Notes: generated by a model not told the origin, from the letters alone. Numbered from the stretch's first letter, positions 21,620 to 33,331 are shown. The stretch is 64,000 nucleotides of DNA from Thecaphora thlaspeos (GCA_900291925.1 UWYS01000009.1:620001-684000); one strand, 5' to 3'. Translations and numbers: made by a program.

Positions 21620-24600
21620 TTAGTCTGTGTCCGCATCAATCGGCTGACGCTCCATCCAAGCCTTGACTCGCGTGTAGAACTGTGCCGCGCAGTGATCAGA
21701 GCGACTTTCAGAACCCTGTTCAGCGGCGATCCGAAGGGCCGCGGCGAGCGGCGGCAAAGGAAATGACTCACCGCATCCTCTACAAAAACTCCTTCCATAC
21801 CCGCGGGCGGCGAGGCAGAACGGTGGCAGACCTGGGCGTGCTTCCTGCCGAATGCCAGAGGGGAAAGAGAACGGGGTTTACATCCCGTCAAGTTGTCGTC
21901 GCCGAAAAGTTGTTGAGCCCGGCTCGATACTCACCACCAGTAAATTCTACAGCAGGAAGGTCGACGAAGACCGCGGTCAGAGGTCGTCGCCGATGGTCAG
22001 TGGAAGCGTCTCATCGCATCTGTTACGAGAGCTGCTGTGCACTCACTCTGGCACCTTGACCGTTCCGACCTTGGTTCCTTCGATGTCGATGTCTGTTTGC
22101 AGAGTCGCCGTGAAATGTCAGCGAAGAGCATGATATACACGAGCAGCGTGGACTTCTCTCGACGTGCTCACATTTTTTGCAGACGTGGCCTACGTCGTTG
22201 TTGAACGTTTGGTAGGGGTTTGAGGAAGCCGATGGACAGGGCTCAATGTCACGACAGAACGTCGCGGGCGAAGTCTCCGTCCTGCGTCGACTCACATTTT
22301 CCCTGAAGAATCTCCGCCTTCTCTCGAGCAGCTGCTCTGGGTCGCTCGCAGATTTGGAAGGCAGTGGGCGGAGTAAACGGTAAGCCCGTCGAGGCAGAGA
22401 TCCCGTGGGCGTATTGCAGGTGGTAGTTGTAAGCTGTTGACGGTCGAGTCAAGAGAGACGGAGTTCGAAGGGGAGGAGGTTCAAGATCGAGAGCTCGAGA
22501 TATAATGAAGTCGATGTCGTTGCAGGCCTCTTCACACATACCGGAAATCTTGGTCTTGCAGAATTTGACGATGCCCTCCTCGTAGCTGCAAGGCAAATGA
22601 GATAACGGTGGACCGGGTCAGTGCAAATGCGGGTGCGCCACATTCAGAGCTTCGTTCAATACCCTTACCAAATGGGGCAGAGTCCTGCGGGCAAAGTTTC
22701 GCGCGGTCACTATAGTCAGCATTGCGATCTTGACCTCGTAAACGCGTTTCGACGGGCGCCTTGCTTTACCTTACCTTCTTTGCCCATGCCGACGCCCTTG
22801 CAAAAGCGAGGGGTGTAGAGATCTAGTAAGCTTTTCGGCACGTTGTAGGAAGCCTCAAATTTTATGTCAGCCCTCGCTGCGACGTCGCACAATTCCCTAA
22901 AGAAGAGCCGGAGACCAAAGTTAAGTCAGCGCGGGCTCGTTTCCATACCTGCCCCTGCGTTACACCCCAGGTGCTCACTGGTCATGGTCCGCATCGGCCA
23001 AAATCTCCTCCTTGGCTCCTTCGGGGAGCGAGGATGGCACCTTGTATCTCTGATAGAAGCGAGGAAAGCGTTCGTGTATCGGGAAGCCGGGAGGGAATTG
23101 CCGGATACCTTTCGAGGCCACGGTGGCGCGCGCGGTCGAATCCTCTCCGCCCGACGCGAAACTGGACGATTCTGCCTCGAGCTCGGCGCTCAATTCGGCT
23201 CTTTGCAAGCCTTCCCTATCCCTAGAGGAGGCTCTTGCCCGGCGGTAGCTGCTAGCGGGCCGTACTCGGCCCACAACTTGGCCCTCAGCGAATTGGCCAT
23301 CTTGAAGCTGTAGCGCGTCTGTGCCTCTGCGGGCGTCCTCTGCACCGTGCGCAGAGTATAGTGCTTCGGACGAAGCGTCACCGCTCTTCAAGGAAGCATC
23401 ATCGGAGTTGCGCGAGAGGTTCGCCAGGATCGTGGCCGCCGTCTCGTCCTCATTGTCTTGTGCCTCTTGACGGAGGATCTCGGATTGGCGCTGACGCGTC
23501 AGGTACACCTGCCTGAGCCGAGGGAGGGCGTCGCCATGAACGACGCGTCGGGCACAGTCTCGTGAGTCTGCCATCGCCACGTGTGCGCCTGCGCTCGATC
23601 CATTCTTCGGAAAGCCGACGAGCCCGCGCTTCCTAGATCTCTTGCTGATGACCTTCCTCTTCACTTTTCTGCCCTTTGCGGCAGCTCGCCTCTTTTTGTG
23701 ACTCGCCTGCCTAGCGCTGGTGTCGTCTCTGCCTGATGCCGTGTCGCGCAGTGCCTCGGCGTCGGTCGGCATGGCGCCGCTCGCCGAGCAAGACGCTTGG
23801 CCGCCGGGAAACGCTGCTGTCTCGACGTTGTCAGCCGCAAGATCTTGGGTGAGCTCGGATCTGGCCGACCGTGCCGCGGAGCGGATGCGGGTAGTAGCCT
23901 GTCCGCCGTGACAACCGCCGTCCGAGCCACACTCTTCAAAGCGACCCTGAGCCTGCGAGACACCAGGGTATTCAAAGTCTGGCGAACCCTCGGCGTCCCG
24001 AGACCAGTCGGATGCCTGAGAAAGGCCGTCGTCGTCCATGCCGTGGGGGATGCTCGCAGTGTCGCGATCCAAAGGCTTTGGGCCACACGCCGGCGACCTG
24101 TGCTGGCACTGAATCCCGAGGTCGGCCTGTTGCGAAAGACGCCGGAGGCGGAAGAAGGCAGGCTCCTGCCACAGCCGTGGCGAAGTCAAAGCGGCTTGGC
24201 CTTGCGGCAATGACGACGGGCCCGTGCTGTCTGGCGATGAAGTAAAGGAGAGCTGCAGCGATGTGAGGCGACAGGGATTGGACGGGTTAGCTCGGTGCGA
24301 CACACGAGACAAGTCAGCTGCTGCTGGTGATTGCCGGACCTACCTCCTCGCTGCTAATGCTGCTCAAGCGACTGTGAAGGCTGTCAGGCTGGCTGAAGAT
24401 GTGTTGGGGATTGATGAGGCCGCTCCCGATTAGGTCTGGGCGCTCGGCCTCAAGCATCTGCCAGATGGGGTCTATGCTGCCTGGTACGAATTGCGTTGCA
24501 GGCTCGAACTGGCCCGTGCCGGTGCTCTCATAGCAAAGGCTGTTGACACGGCCAGAGAGAAGCTGGGCAGGAAGCAGATACGCTGAGCTCGACGGCCCAT

Positions 24601-24976
24601 CCGACCAATACTGTGAGGTGGGGGCTGAACCGGAGAGAACCGTATGGGTGTGGCCGTAGGGCTGTCCGAAGGGATCATTCAGCGAGCCTTGAGCGGCGGA
24701 GGTGTGCTGAGAGGAGTCTAGATGGTATAGCAACATACGGCTGTGAGCTGTGGTGGAGAAGTAGGTCGATGAGCACTGGTTGGTGGAAGCGGCTGCGGAG
24801 ACCGGCTGGTCGGATGTTTGCACGAGGAGGGCGTAGGTGCTTCTGTCGCACGCCACGGAGATGGTATGGCAGGGCGCTTGGTGACCTGAAACGGAGTTCG
24901 AGTCTGATAGCGAAGGACCTACAAGCGCCGACTGATGCAAGCCCCATGGGTAGTGGCTGGAGCCGACGGACGACAT
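21620..24976 (-). CDS. Rua1-like zinc-binding transcription factor (11 exons)
   Basis: Exons on the minus strand: 24976-24344, 24252-22979, 22896-22775, 22684-22669, 22585-22542, 22433-22296, 22189-22172, 22092-22047, 21946-21935, 21844-21772, 21679-21620; all phases agree, giving 811 aa. The first about 590 residues are disordered, with a basic patch (SHKKRRAAAKGRKVKRKV) as likely nuclear signal. The C-terminal part matches the Rua1 C-terminal domain family: FPRFYQRYKVPSSLP, LLDLYTPRFCKGVGMGKEGL, CPICYEEG, KTKISAYNYHLQYAHGISAS, TGLPFTPP, CHVCKKYIDIEGTKVG, VPEIYWWKHAQVCH. The paired Cys and His residues (CPIC..H..H; CHVC..H..CH) should bind zinc. Rua1 of Ustilago maydis activates the ustilagic acid glycolipid cluster; no such cluster is nearby and several paralogues exist in fungi, so the target genes are unknown. 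Exons 4, 7 and 9 are only 16, 18 and 12 nt. Confidence 0.85.
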
Positions 24977-26159
24977 GGTCTACGGGTGGATCGGACTGTG
25001 TGATGGGGCCGAGCAGTAAGCGTCCGGGCTGCTGGACTACTGCAGTGGTGTGCTTGGAAAGAGGAGAGGGCAGATGGGGAAAGAGCAGATCGTTGAGGGG
25101 GATTCGAGGCGATGCGAAGAAGTGGCGGGAACGGGGATGCAACGGGCTAGGGTAGCAAGAGCATCGATCAGCCTGGACGGAGAGGTGGTCGCTGAGAAGG
25201 GAGAGGGAAGCAGTCGAAGATGAGGAGAGAGATGGGCCAAGGGGGCCAAGGGGGGCCAAGACGTGTCCGCCCCAATATTTCCGCCACCCTCAGCCCTTTC
25301 GCCCGTTTCTTTCAGCCTTGCCTCCGCCTCTCTTCTCCCTGCCTCCTGCTCACCCGCCCTCTGGCCTCTCCTCCCACCGCAGAGCAAGTCGCCTCTACCC
25401 GCCCTAGACGACGGCCTATGCACGCTCGGCCGCGCAGTCGAGCCGAATTAGCCCTGGAGATAGCGCACGCCTCCCCGTTGGCCGCTGCTCGAGAGTGGCG
25501 CAGACTTGCTAGTCGCTTGTACTCACGTGTATGTAATGGCTTGTTCGCCCTTTCGCTTGCCGCCCGTCTGAACATATGTATCTAGACCGCCGTAGCAGGA
25601 CGCCTGGACGGCGTGCGTGTCGACGGCGGAGCGTCGCCATCCACGTCTCCAGGCGACACCAGAGGGTCTGCTGCGCGGCGCGACGCCTTAGTGTGGCCAG
25701 CTCGACGCCGGCTCCCTTGACAGGCGGGCTAAGGAGGACGAGGTCCTGTCGCTCATGCCGAGCATCTCCAACAGCGCCAACAGACCCGCACCCATGCTGC
25801 ACGCCTTCCCACGTACGTACGTCGAGCCAGCTGACTCAGAGCTGTGACTTCTGGGCCTGCCTGCCTGCCTGCCTGCCTGCCTGCTGGCCAGCATACGTAC
25901 GGTCCTGGTTGAGATCGAGTTTGAGGAAAAGGTGGCTTGCAGAAACCACGGGACGCCCACCGTCAAAGGACAAATCAAATGACAAACACATGACACCGCG
26001 CTACTGTGCATGCCCACACATACCGCACACGACAGCTCGGTGTCAGCATACATGCGGGTGCATACAGACAGACGTGTTGACGGGTAGGTGGTGTACACTG
26101 CCAACCAGCCGGCCTGCAAAGAGAGGCCAGTAGTAGTACGGCAACGCGGCGCAGACGAT
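24977..26159. promoter_or_regulatory. 1.2 kb region upstream of the Rua1-like gene
   Basis: This long non-coding stretch should hold the Rua1-like promoter and the 3' end of CMS1. It contains a GGGCCAAGG direct repeat (about 25230-25260), a CTGC microsatellite (25856-25884) and two ACGTACGT-type palindromes (about 25811 and 25894). Open frames here have no protein-like character. Confidence 0.5.
25856..25884. repeat. (CTGC)n microsatellite
   Basis: About seven uninterrupted CTGC/CCTG units. Confidence 0.9.
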
Positions 26160-27622
26160 CTAGAAGAGGGCGAGCTTGACCGGCTGGTCGGCCCGTTTGA
26201 GTGCCGCCAGCACCTTGTCGCTGCCCAGCAGCTTGACAAGCTCGTCCCTCGTCTCGGGCGTGTCCAGCACCGTCCGCTGCTTGGTGTCCACCCAGGTCTG
26301 GTCGATGACGATGGCCTCGAGCTCGTCGAGCTTCAGGTCGTCTGAGCTGACCAGCGACGCCACGCGCTGCGGCGTCCCAGTCGCTAGCGGGCAGACGTGC
26401 TCCTGCAGCCACTCCTGGTGTTCCCCGAGCTTGAAGTGCCGCGCAAACAGCTTGCCCACCGTGAAGTTGGCCCCCTTGTCGCGCCCCCCCCGGTCAGCAG
26501 CTGCCGCCGCCTGCTTGGCCCCGCCCGCGCTCGTCTTGAGCTTCTTCTTCCGAGGGCCCGCATTCGACTCGCCGGGTTCGTCGGCCTTGGGCGAAGGGTT
26601 GAGAGGTCGGAGCGCCTTGGCTAGGTCGGCGGCCCTCTGGGCGTTGCCAGTCAGCACCAGCACCCCCGGTCGGCCGCGTTGCGTGTTGAGGGGAGCCGAG
26701 GCGTCTGCGAGCGCCTTGACCGTCTTGGGAGCGTCTGTCAAGGCACGGTTGTACATGCATAAGTTCGGCGGTCTTGTGGTCAGCTTCACGCTCGCACGGT
26801 GCCGGTCTTTGCCGTTGACCGTCCCTTGAACGGCCACTCACACTTGCGCACAAACGCGGCAAGGGAGTCTTCCTTGCGCGGCTGGTCGAATGTGGTGGTG
26901 TCGATGAGCATACGTTCTTCCACACGACAGGAGAAGGGGCGGAAGCGCAGCAGTCAGGCCGAAGGGTGCAGATTAGAAGTACGTGGTAGGTTGCGAGGTA
27001 TTAGCCTAGGTCCTCTCGATCCGGTGAGGGGCGGGCCGTTCTCTGTGAAAGGACGGAACTAAAGGACGGCGGGGTTCTCACCGGTCAGTCGGAGCTCTTC
27101 GAGCTGGAGGGCGCTGAGCTTGGAGAAGGTGGCGCGTTGCTTGGAGGAGAGGTAGTCGGCCTGCATGTCGGGTGGTTGCGTTGCTAGCGAGCCAACGCCG
27201 TCTGAGTACTCTGCCGCGAGCGCCGCTCTCTGAAGGCAAGCGGTTCGACATTGCAAGGCAACTGAGATGGCTTATGAGCGGAAAGTAGAGGCAGGGGCAG
27301 CGACGGACCAGCCCTGGCCGTCCTTGAGCCTGAGAGGGCCGAGCGCTGGTGCTGGGGCGACCTGGCGCAGCGTCCTTCTCACCTTTTGCTTTCTTTGCTT
27401 GTCCTTGTCCTTTCTCTTGCGCTTCTTGTTCTCCTCGCACTGTGCTTGGGTGAGCTGCGCTTGTGGGTTGGAGGCGAGTTGGAGGTCGGAGTAGACATCC
27501 TCGTCGCCAGCAGCGATGCCGGCTATGGCTACGCCCTCGTGACCATCTAAGCTGAATGCATCGAGTCCATCGTCCGAGTCGACGTGTGCGAGGAGGTAAT
27601 TGCCTTCGAGCTCGTCCGCCAT
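26160..27622 (-). CDS. CMS1: CMS1-like ribosome biogenesis protein
   Basis: Exons 27622-27383, 27229-27082, 26916-26842, 26734-26160 encode 345 aa. The N-terminus MADELEGNYLLAHVDSDD is acidic, followed by a Lys/Arg-rich stretch (NKKRKRKDKDKQRKQK) as likely nucleolar signal. The Cms1 domain follows: DMQADYLSSKQRATFSKLSA, LQLEELRLTGERMLIDTTTF, PGVLVLTGNAQRAADLAKAL, VGKLFARHFKLGEHQEWLQE, ATGTPQRVASLV and ELEAIVIDQTWVDTKQRTVL. These resemble degenerate helicase-like motifs (nucleotide-binding signature absent), as in yeast Cms1, a component associated with the 90S small-subunit pre-ribosome. Function is inferred from the family. It is divergent from the ING gene, with 390 bp between start codons. 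The exon 1/2 junction is the least certain; other junctions are fixed by frame and motif. Confidence 0.85.
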
Positions 27623-28012
27623 GCTGGATGGCAAGGGGGAGATGGATGGCGAGTAAGACTTGAGGTAATACGCTGTATGGGTGCGAGGAGGAAGAGAGGG
27701 AGCTGTACGGCGTCGTAGCCAGCACTCTGCCGGCGCTTGTCGACTCACTCTATTTGACTTGACCGTTTTTCGCCAGTTGTATTTGCCTCTTTTTTGTTGA
27801 GGCGGCGGACGGATCATGCTCTTTCCCCAAAAAAACGCCCCAAAAATTGGATTGTTTTCCTTCGAGAATGCGGAAGTCGGCGAGGCAACACCTGACTCGT
27901 GCGGCTGCTCAGGTTCGAGCTCACTCACCACTCACGCTTGCCTCGAGACCTCCATCAGCTCCACGCCACCAACTCGTTCGCGCCGACCTTGTCTCTCAGC
28001 TCGCTCGTCGCC
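27623..28012. promoter_or_regulatory. Bidirectional promoter of CMS1 and the ING-family gene
   Basis: 390 bp between divergent ATGs, including an A-rich core (ccccaaaaaaacgccccaaaaattgg, in part, about 27826-27850) in otherwise GC-rich DNA; such A-rich patches are typical of nucleosome-depleted promoters. Confidence 0.55.
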
Positions 28013-29467
28013 ATGTCGGTCATCGAGGATCCCGCAGAGGTCGCTGCGCTTGCCAATGAGTTCATATCCAGTGAGTCTCTTGGCCACACTGCGCTCCCCT
28101 CTCACACCATCCTCTAACCAGCACTGCGGCCCCGCTTCGCCTTTCGCCCTACCCTCCGCCCTCGCAGGCCTCGACAACGTGCCACAGGAGATCAGCCACA
28201 TGGTCAAGGAGATCGAGCACAAGGATGCAAAGGTGCAAGGTAAGAGTTTGCCGGCAGCAAGGCCACGCTGGCGACACCTGCTCAGACACCAAGGCTGACT
28301 TCATCCCTCATCGGATACTATCTTCTGTCTTGCCCTCTTCTACTCTGATGCCATCATTCCTCTTCCCCCCTCCCCGTCCCCCTTTGCGGCCCTTCCCTGC
28401 AGACATTCTGCCCAAGATCAATGCCCGTGAGACGCAGCTGCGCGAGCTACTGCAAAAGGGCGGAAGCGGCCCCACAGGTCCCTCCGGCATCCTCTCCGAG
28501 GCCGATCGCCTCAAGGCAGAAAAGCTTGCCGAAAAGATCAGGCAAGACTATCGCCGCGCCGACGAGTGGAGCGCGCAGAAGGAAACCCTCAGCCTGCGCA
28601 TGTGGCGAGTCGTTCACGCACACCATCTCCGCCTCAAGGAAGAGGTGGCCAAGATCAGCCCTGCCGTGCTCGCCAACTACGGCGGTGCCATGGTCGTTGC
28701 ACCGCCACAGATCCCTTCCCTCGCCTCTTTGCCAGCGGCGCTGGCCGGTCGCAGGTCGCCTGCGGGCGAGCTCGACACGCCTCTCGTCGGTCTGAGTACG
28801 TATCGAGCCCATTTCACCGCCTTGGACCTCCCTCGCCTCATACGATGGCTCAGCCCTTCTCGATACTCTAGGTCATGCCTGCTGACGTATGACTCCTTCC
28901 TCCCTAAATGTCGGCGCAGAGAGAAAGTCTGGCACCTTTACACCAGCAGCGGCGGGCTCCATTCCAGGCACACCAGGCGCAGGCAGCAGTCGGGGACGCT
29001 GGGGCGGCCGCACCACGCCGGTCGACTCAGGCACACCGGCGCCACCGGACCGAACCAGCAACGCCCCCTCCTCGACCCTTCGCGCCGGCTCGCATGCCTC
29101 GCGCAAGGTCCGCGGCTCCTCGACGTCGGCCTCTGGTCCCGGACGCTCCTCGCTGTCCAACCCGCTCTCCCTCTTCGATCCGCTCTCGCTGCCATCAGAC
29201 GGTGCCAGCAGCGGGCTCGAAGGTCTTGACTTTGCCAGCGCTGGCGGGGAAGGCGACGACGGCGAGGAGAAGGACGAGACGCTCTACTGCTTCTGCCAGC
29301 ATGTCTCGTTTGGCGAGATGATCGGCTGCGACAACGCCGAGAACGATCCCGACTGCAAGGAATGGTTCCACATCAGCTGCGTCGGCGTCACCAAGCCCTT
29401 GCCGGCCAAGTGGTACTGCTCCGAGTGCGCAGCCAAGATAAAGAACAAGCGGCGGCGCCAGGGCTAG
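28013..29467 (+). CDS. ING-family PHD-finger protein (Yng/Pho23 type)
   Basis: Four exons (28013-28070, 28168-28239, 28403-28795, 28920-29467) encode 356 aa. The N-terminal ING helical domain reads EFISSLDNVPQEISHMVKEI, then NARETQLRELL and KAEKLAEKIRQDYRRADEWS. A Ser/Gly/Pro-rich linker of about 120 residues follows. The C-terminal PHD finger has the Cys4-His-Cys3 pattern (YCFCQ, IGCDNAENDPDCKEWFHISC, WYCSEC) and the aromatic-cage features of H3K4me3 readers (Tyr before the first Cys pair, GEM, W before FH). It ends in a basic tail KIKNKRRRQ. ING proteins are subunits of histone acetyltransferase (NuA4, NuA3) or Rpd3 deacetylase complexes; which complex applies here cannot be settled from sequence. 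Confidence 0.92.
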
Positions 29468-29969
29468 CGATTCGCATCGAGCCGTCGCGTCAGGCGTCTC
29501 GATCATGTCTAGGCCGCTCACGAGCAGGCTTATCCCCGACTGTATCTGTACTCTATCGCATAACACCACATACCCGCAATTCCTTGTCCCTTCGATATCT
29601 AGTTCTCAGATGGCAATTTGGTTCTGCCTGCCCTTCGTCCTCTCCTTTTGGCACGGACCAGACTCGTATCTATGGAAGGAGGGCAATGCAAGGGTCTATA
29701 TAGTATCCTGCGCATTCGGAAGACCCATTGCTCGGCGCTCGACGCAGGTGGATCGGCCAGTCGGTGTGTATGTGTGTGTGTGTATGCGAGACGGGATACA
29801 TGTATGGCGAAAGCTTAGCAATGTGTATGGCGAGCAACGTGTAGTTATCGAGAGGATGGCTTGATGTATGGGGTCGGGAAAGGGAGCTAAGTTAAATGCA
29901 GGGTCATCTCTATGCCGGTCTATACGGGAGGGGAGGTGAATTGATATGTTGGTGGGATGACCCAGAACC
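29468..29969. other. Convergent 3' intergenic region
   Basis: About 500 bp between the ends of the ING-family and DASH cryptochrome genes. It holds a (GT)n microsatellite (about 29764-29782). AT content is higher than in coding DNA. No gene seen. Confidence 0.5.
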
Positions 29970-31909
29970 TTATTCGCGTGGAGGGCCGCCGCCGCCGCCG
30001 CCGCCGCCGCCTCGACCTCCGCTTCCTCCTCCTCCTCCTCCTCTTCCTACGCCACCGCGGTAGCCACCGCCGCCGTGGCCGTGGCCGTGGCCGTGGTAGT
30101 GCTTCTTCCACATCGGCTGTTCGATGATCGGCCGCTTGGGGTAGTCACCTAGATCGGGGGCCTGGCTGCCGCTTAGCGTCCACGGGTGGTGGGCGTGGGT
30201 GTCTGGGACGTCTTTGAGCTGCGGCAGCCACGCCTTGACGTACTCGCCGCTTGCGTCGTAGTCCTTGCCCTGCTTGATCGGGTTGAACTGCCTCGACGAC
30301 CTCGGGTCGTTGCCGACGCCGGCGACGTACTGCCAGTTGCCCCAATTGGAGTTAGGATCGTAGTCGATCAGGTAGCTCTCGAAGAGCTCGGCGCCGTAGC
30401 GCCAGTTCCAGCCGAGGTCCTTGGTCAGAAACGATGCGACGTTCTGCCTGCCGCGATTCGACATGAAGCCGGTCTGGACAAGCTCCTTTTGATTGGCATC
30501 GATGAGTGGGATGCCGGTCCAGGCCTTTGCCCACCGGACGAAAGGGTCTTTGGCGTCGGTGAGGTCCGAGCTCGACTTCCACTCGTACGCCTTGCTGCTG
30601 GCCGTTTTGGGGCTGATGACCTCCTCGATGCCTCCCTCAGTGAAGAGGTGCGAACCGAATTTGGCGCCGACAAAGTAGAAGTAGTCGCGCCAAAGGAGCT
30701 CGAAGTTGATCCAATATCCGCCCGCCTTGGGTCCGGCGTTGTTGGCGCGGTCGAGCTCGTCAGCCTTTTGGGCGATCAGGCGGGGCGAGAGCAGGCCGTG
30801 GGCCAGCGACGCGGCAAACTTGGTCGAGTAGTCGAGGCCGAGCATTCCGTTCCTCGTCTCTTTGTATGTTGCCGCGGGAGCCTGCTTGCCACCAGTGAAG
30901 TAGTGCTCGAGCCTCTCGAGCGCCTGCGTTTCTCCGCCGGTCCAGGGGAAAGCGGAGGGGCCGTGTTCGCCGTCCTTGCGAAGGAGCTCGTGCCCGAGCA
31001 CCGGCTCGTCCAGGAGCGGCTGGAGCAGGGCGCGCTCGACGTTGTCCTTGTTGCTCCAACCCCCTTCCCTGTCCGCCGACAGGGCGTAGAGGCCGGGAGC
31101 ATCCGACAGCGTGTCGAGCTGTGCGAAAGGCTTGAGCTTCTCCGGCGCCGGGACGGGCATCCGGAACATCTCGGGACCCTCGACCTGCTTCTTGAAGTGG
31201 GTGAAGACGTCGGGAAGCTCCTGGATGGGGAAGCCGAGGTCGTCCGGGTGGACGAGAGTCTTGCCCTCCGGCAGTTCGAGCGGGCATTGGAGGTCGTCGA
31301 GGAGCCTCTGCAGCCGACGTTCGACATTGACCTCTTCAGTGTTGACCTCCTTGCCCATCCACACTGCTTCGATGCTGTCGCCTTTGTCACGGATGGCCTT
31401 GACCAGGCTCGGCACCACCGCCTCGGGCGTGCCGGCGAACATTGCGAGGTCCGAGCCGCGCTTCCGCAGGCGATCTCGAAGATCAAAGACCGAGTTATTG
31501 ACGAATCTGCGAGCGAGCACCCAAGGAATAGGCGGGGCGAAGCGGGTGTGGGGGGGTCGTGGGTCAGCCAACAATGCGGTGGCATCTTTCGTTGTTCCGT
31601 CGGGGCCTGCGTTGCCGACGCTCGCACTCACTTGACTCGATGCACGCCGCACCTCCAAAGGCCTAGCTCTCGTGTCTTGGCATACTGCTGCTGGCCGAGG
31701 CCTCCGCCCCGCTTGTCGGCTTTCTGGATGTTCGGGAAACCTCCTACCTCGACCTGCCTCTGGTCCCAGATGAAGACCGGGAGGACGTGGGTGACGGTCT
31801 GCTTGAACTTGGCGCTGGACGGAGTGGGTTCGGCGCAGAACTGGAAGATGGGATGATCGTGCAGCCGCAGGTCGTTGCGCAGCACGGCGACAAGGACATT
31901 CCTCGTCAT
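29970..31909 (-). CDS. DASH-type cryptochrome with Gly/Arg-rich tail
   Basis: Exons 31909-31632 and 31506-29970 (GTGAGT donor, CTCGCAG acceptor) encode 604 aa. The N-terminal photolyase alpha/beta domain opens with NVLVAVLRNDLRLHDHPIF and continues through VFDLRDRLRKRGSDLAMFAG. The FAD-binding domain shows NGMLGLDYSTKFAASLAHGL, NFELLWRDYFYFVGAKFG, GFMSNRGRQNVASFLTKDLG and YDPNSNWGNWQYVAGVGNDP, signatures of Cry-DASH rather than CPD or 6-4 photolyase. The last about 45 residues are His/Gly then Gly/Arg rich (YRGGVGRGG), an RGG-like extension as in some fungal Cry-DASH proteins, suggesting RNA or nucleic-acid binding. The family binds FAD and an antenna folate, repairs CPDs in single-stranded DNA, and can act in blue-light signalling. 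The ATG at 31909 directly precedes the photolyase fold. Confidence 0.94.
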
Positions 31910-32660
31910 GATGGCTGCGTCTACCTTTTGTGGTGATTGATGTGCTGCCGTCTGGAAGGCAGTGTTCGGTTGTTGCTGATGGTATGGTGGTCGGTGCCAG
32001 CCTCGCGGAGGAGATGCCGGTCGGTGGGAGTTGTTCTGGTTCGGTTGTTGGCGGGTCCGTCTGCTGCAGACGTGGAAGATGGGTGGTGGTGGTGGTGGTG
32101 GTGGTGTGTCTTTGCAAGAGGCTGGACCGGGCTGGCTGCTAGGGCGATGCTTTTGAGTGAGTTGGTGGGAGATTGGACGAGCGAGCAGACGAGCGAGAGA
32201 GGGCGTCGGGGAGAGGGGCCAGCTGGTGGCAGGGGCGTCAGCAGTGGAAGAGGCTGCCGGCTAGGCTTTGGAGGTACGTTTGGACCGTGATGACGACGAC
32301 GACGACGAAGAGGGCGAAGAGAACGACGATTGCGGCGATGTGGATCGAGGGAGGACCCTTGGAGGAAGGGTGCTGGACAAGGCTGGACGAGTAGAAGACA
32401 ATAAGAACCAAGAATATGGTGAGAGCAAGCTGCGATCAGCTGCACCGCGTACCTAAGCTACGGTAGCGATCTAGCCCTACCATCCCGAAGTACAGGGGCC
32501 ACGATCGCCACCGGGTGTCGGATCGGAAGCAGAAGGGGTAGGGATGCAGATCGACGAGGCGAAGCTGAGCAGATGCTGCTGGTCTTTAGCCACTCCTGGA
32601 GAGCGTAAATGCATATCGAAGCGATGGCAGCGCCGAGCCATGCCGTCGGCCGGGGCGTGG

Positions 32661-32872
32661 CAATATCTGCTGATGACGTCATTGGCCGGCAGGCGAGCGT
32701 TAGTGCTGCAGCTGTCAGTCCTTTTGCGCACACTCGCCTCGGCTCCGCAGCCAGCGCCCCGCCGGCAATATCTGCTGATGACGTCTCATTGGCCGGCAGG
32801 CGAGCGTTAGTGCTGCAGCTGCCAGTCCTTTTGCGCACACTCGTCTCGGCTCCGCAGCCAGCGCCCCGCCGG
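32661..32872. repeat. 105 bp tandem duplication containing a CRE-like palindrome
   Basis: Copy 1 is 32661-32765 and copy 2 is 32766-32872. Both begin caatatctgctgatgacgt and end gccagcgccccgccgg. Copy 1 holds the perfect palindrome TGACGTCA (32674-32681); copy 2 has a two-base insertion that breaks it. Only a few other substitutions separate the copies, so the duplication is recent. Confidence 0.92.
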
Positions 32873-33331
32873 CGGCGGCTGGCCGCGGCTCAGCTTCCAC
32901 TCACAGTGGACCCTCCACCGCCACCGCCACCGCCACTGCCACCACCACTTGGCACCACCACCACCATCATCACCCACACCTTTGCTGCCATCATCTCCCC
33001 CTCCTCCATCCTCTGCAGTGCGTGGCGCCAACCACCATCAGCGGCCTTCTCGACCGCGTCGATACAGAGAAATCGCCCCTGACCCGCATTTTGGCCTGCG
33101 TCTGCTTCAGAAACAGTGGGTATATCTACCTGCGCCTCCTCGCGCCTATGTGATGCCATGTGTGTACAAGCACGCTGAGCGATGTCAAGGCTTCTTGATC
33201 CTGTCTGTCGCGGCCCTCGCAGCTGGAGATTTTCTTCTGCCCGCTCCCGCCAACGAAACACATTACATAAACATGGAAATAAGAGAACTGTGGGTCCAAC
33301 GCTCCCAGTGTCGCCTTTTGGTGATCGGTTT

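Noticed and set aside
22249..22596. 115-codon minus frame in the Rua1-like gene read as one exon
   Set aside because: It includes a GTATGT..CAACAG intron; splicing is required to give the conserved ISAYNYHLQYAHG motif.
30186..31856. 556-codon plus-strand open frame opposite the DASH cryptochrome
   Set aside because: It is a shadow of the GC-rich coding strand, with no recognisable domain; cryptochrome motifs are on the minus strand.
31910..32117. Thr/His-rich extension reading into the DASH cryptochrome from 32117
   Set aside because: It is in the frame of exon 2 read through the intron and bypasses the photolyase N-terminal motif, which needs the ATG at 31909 and splicing.
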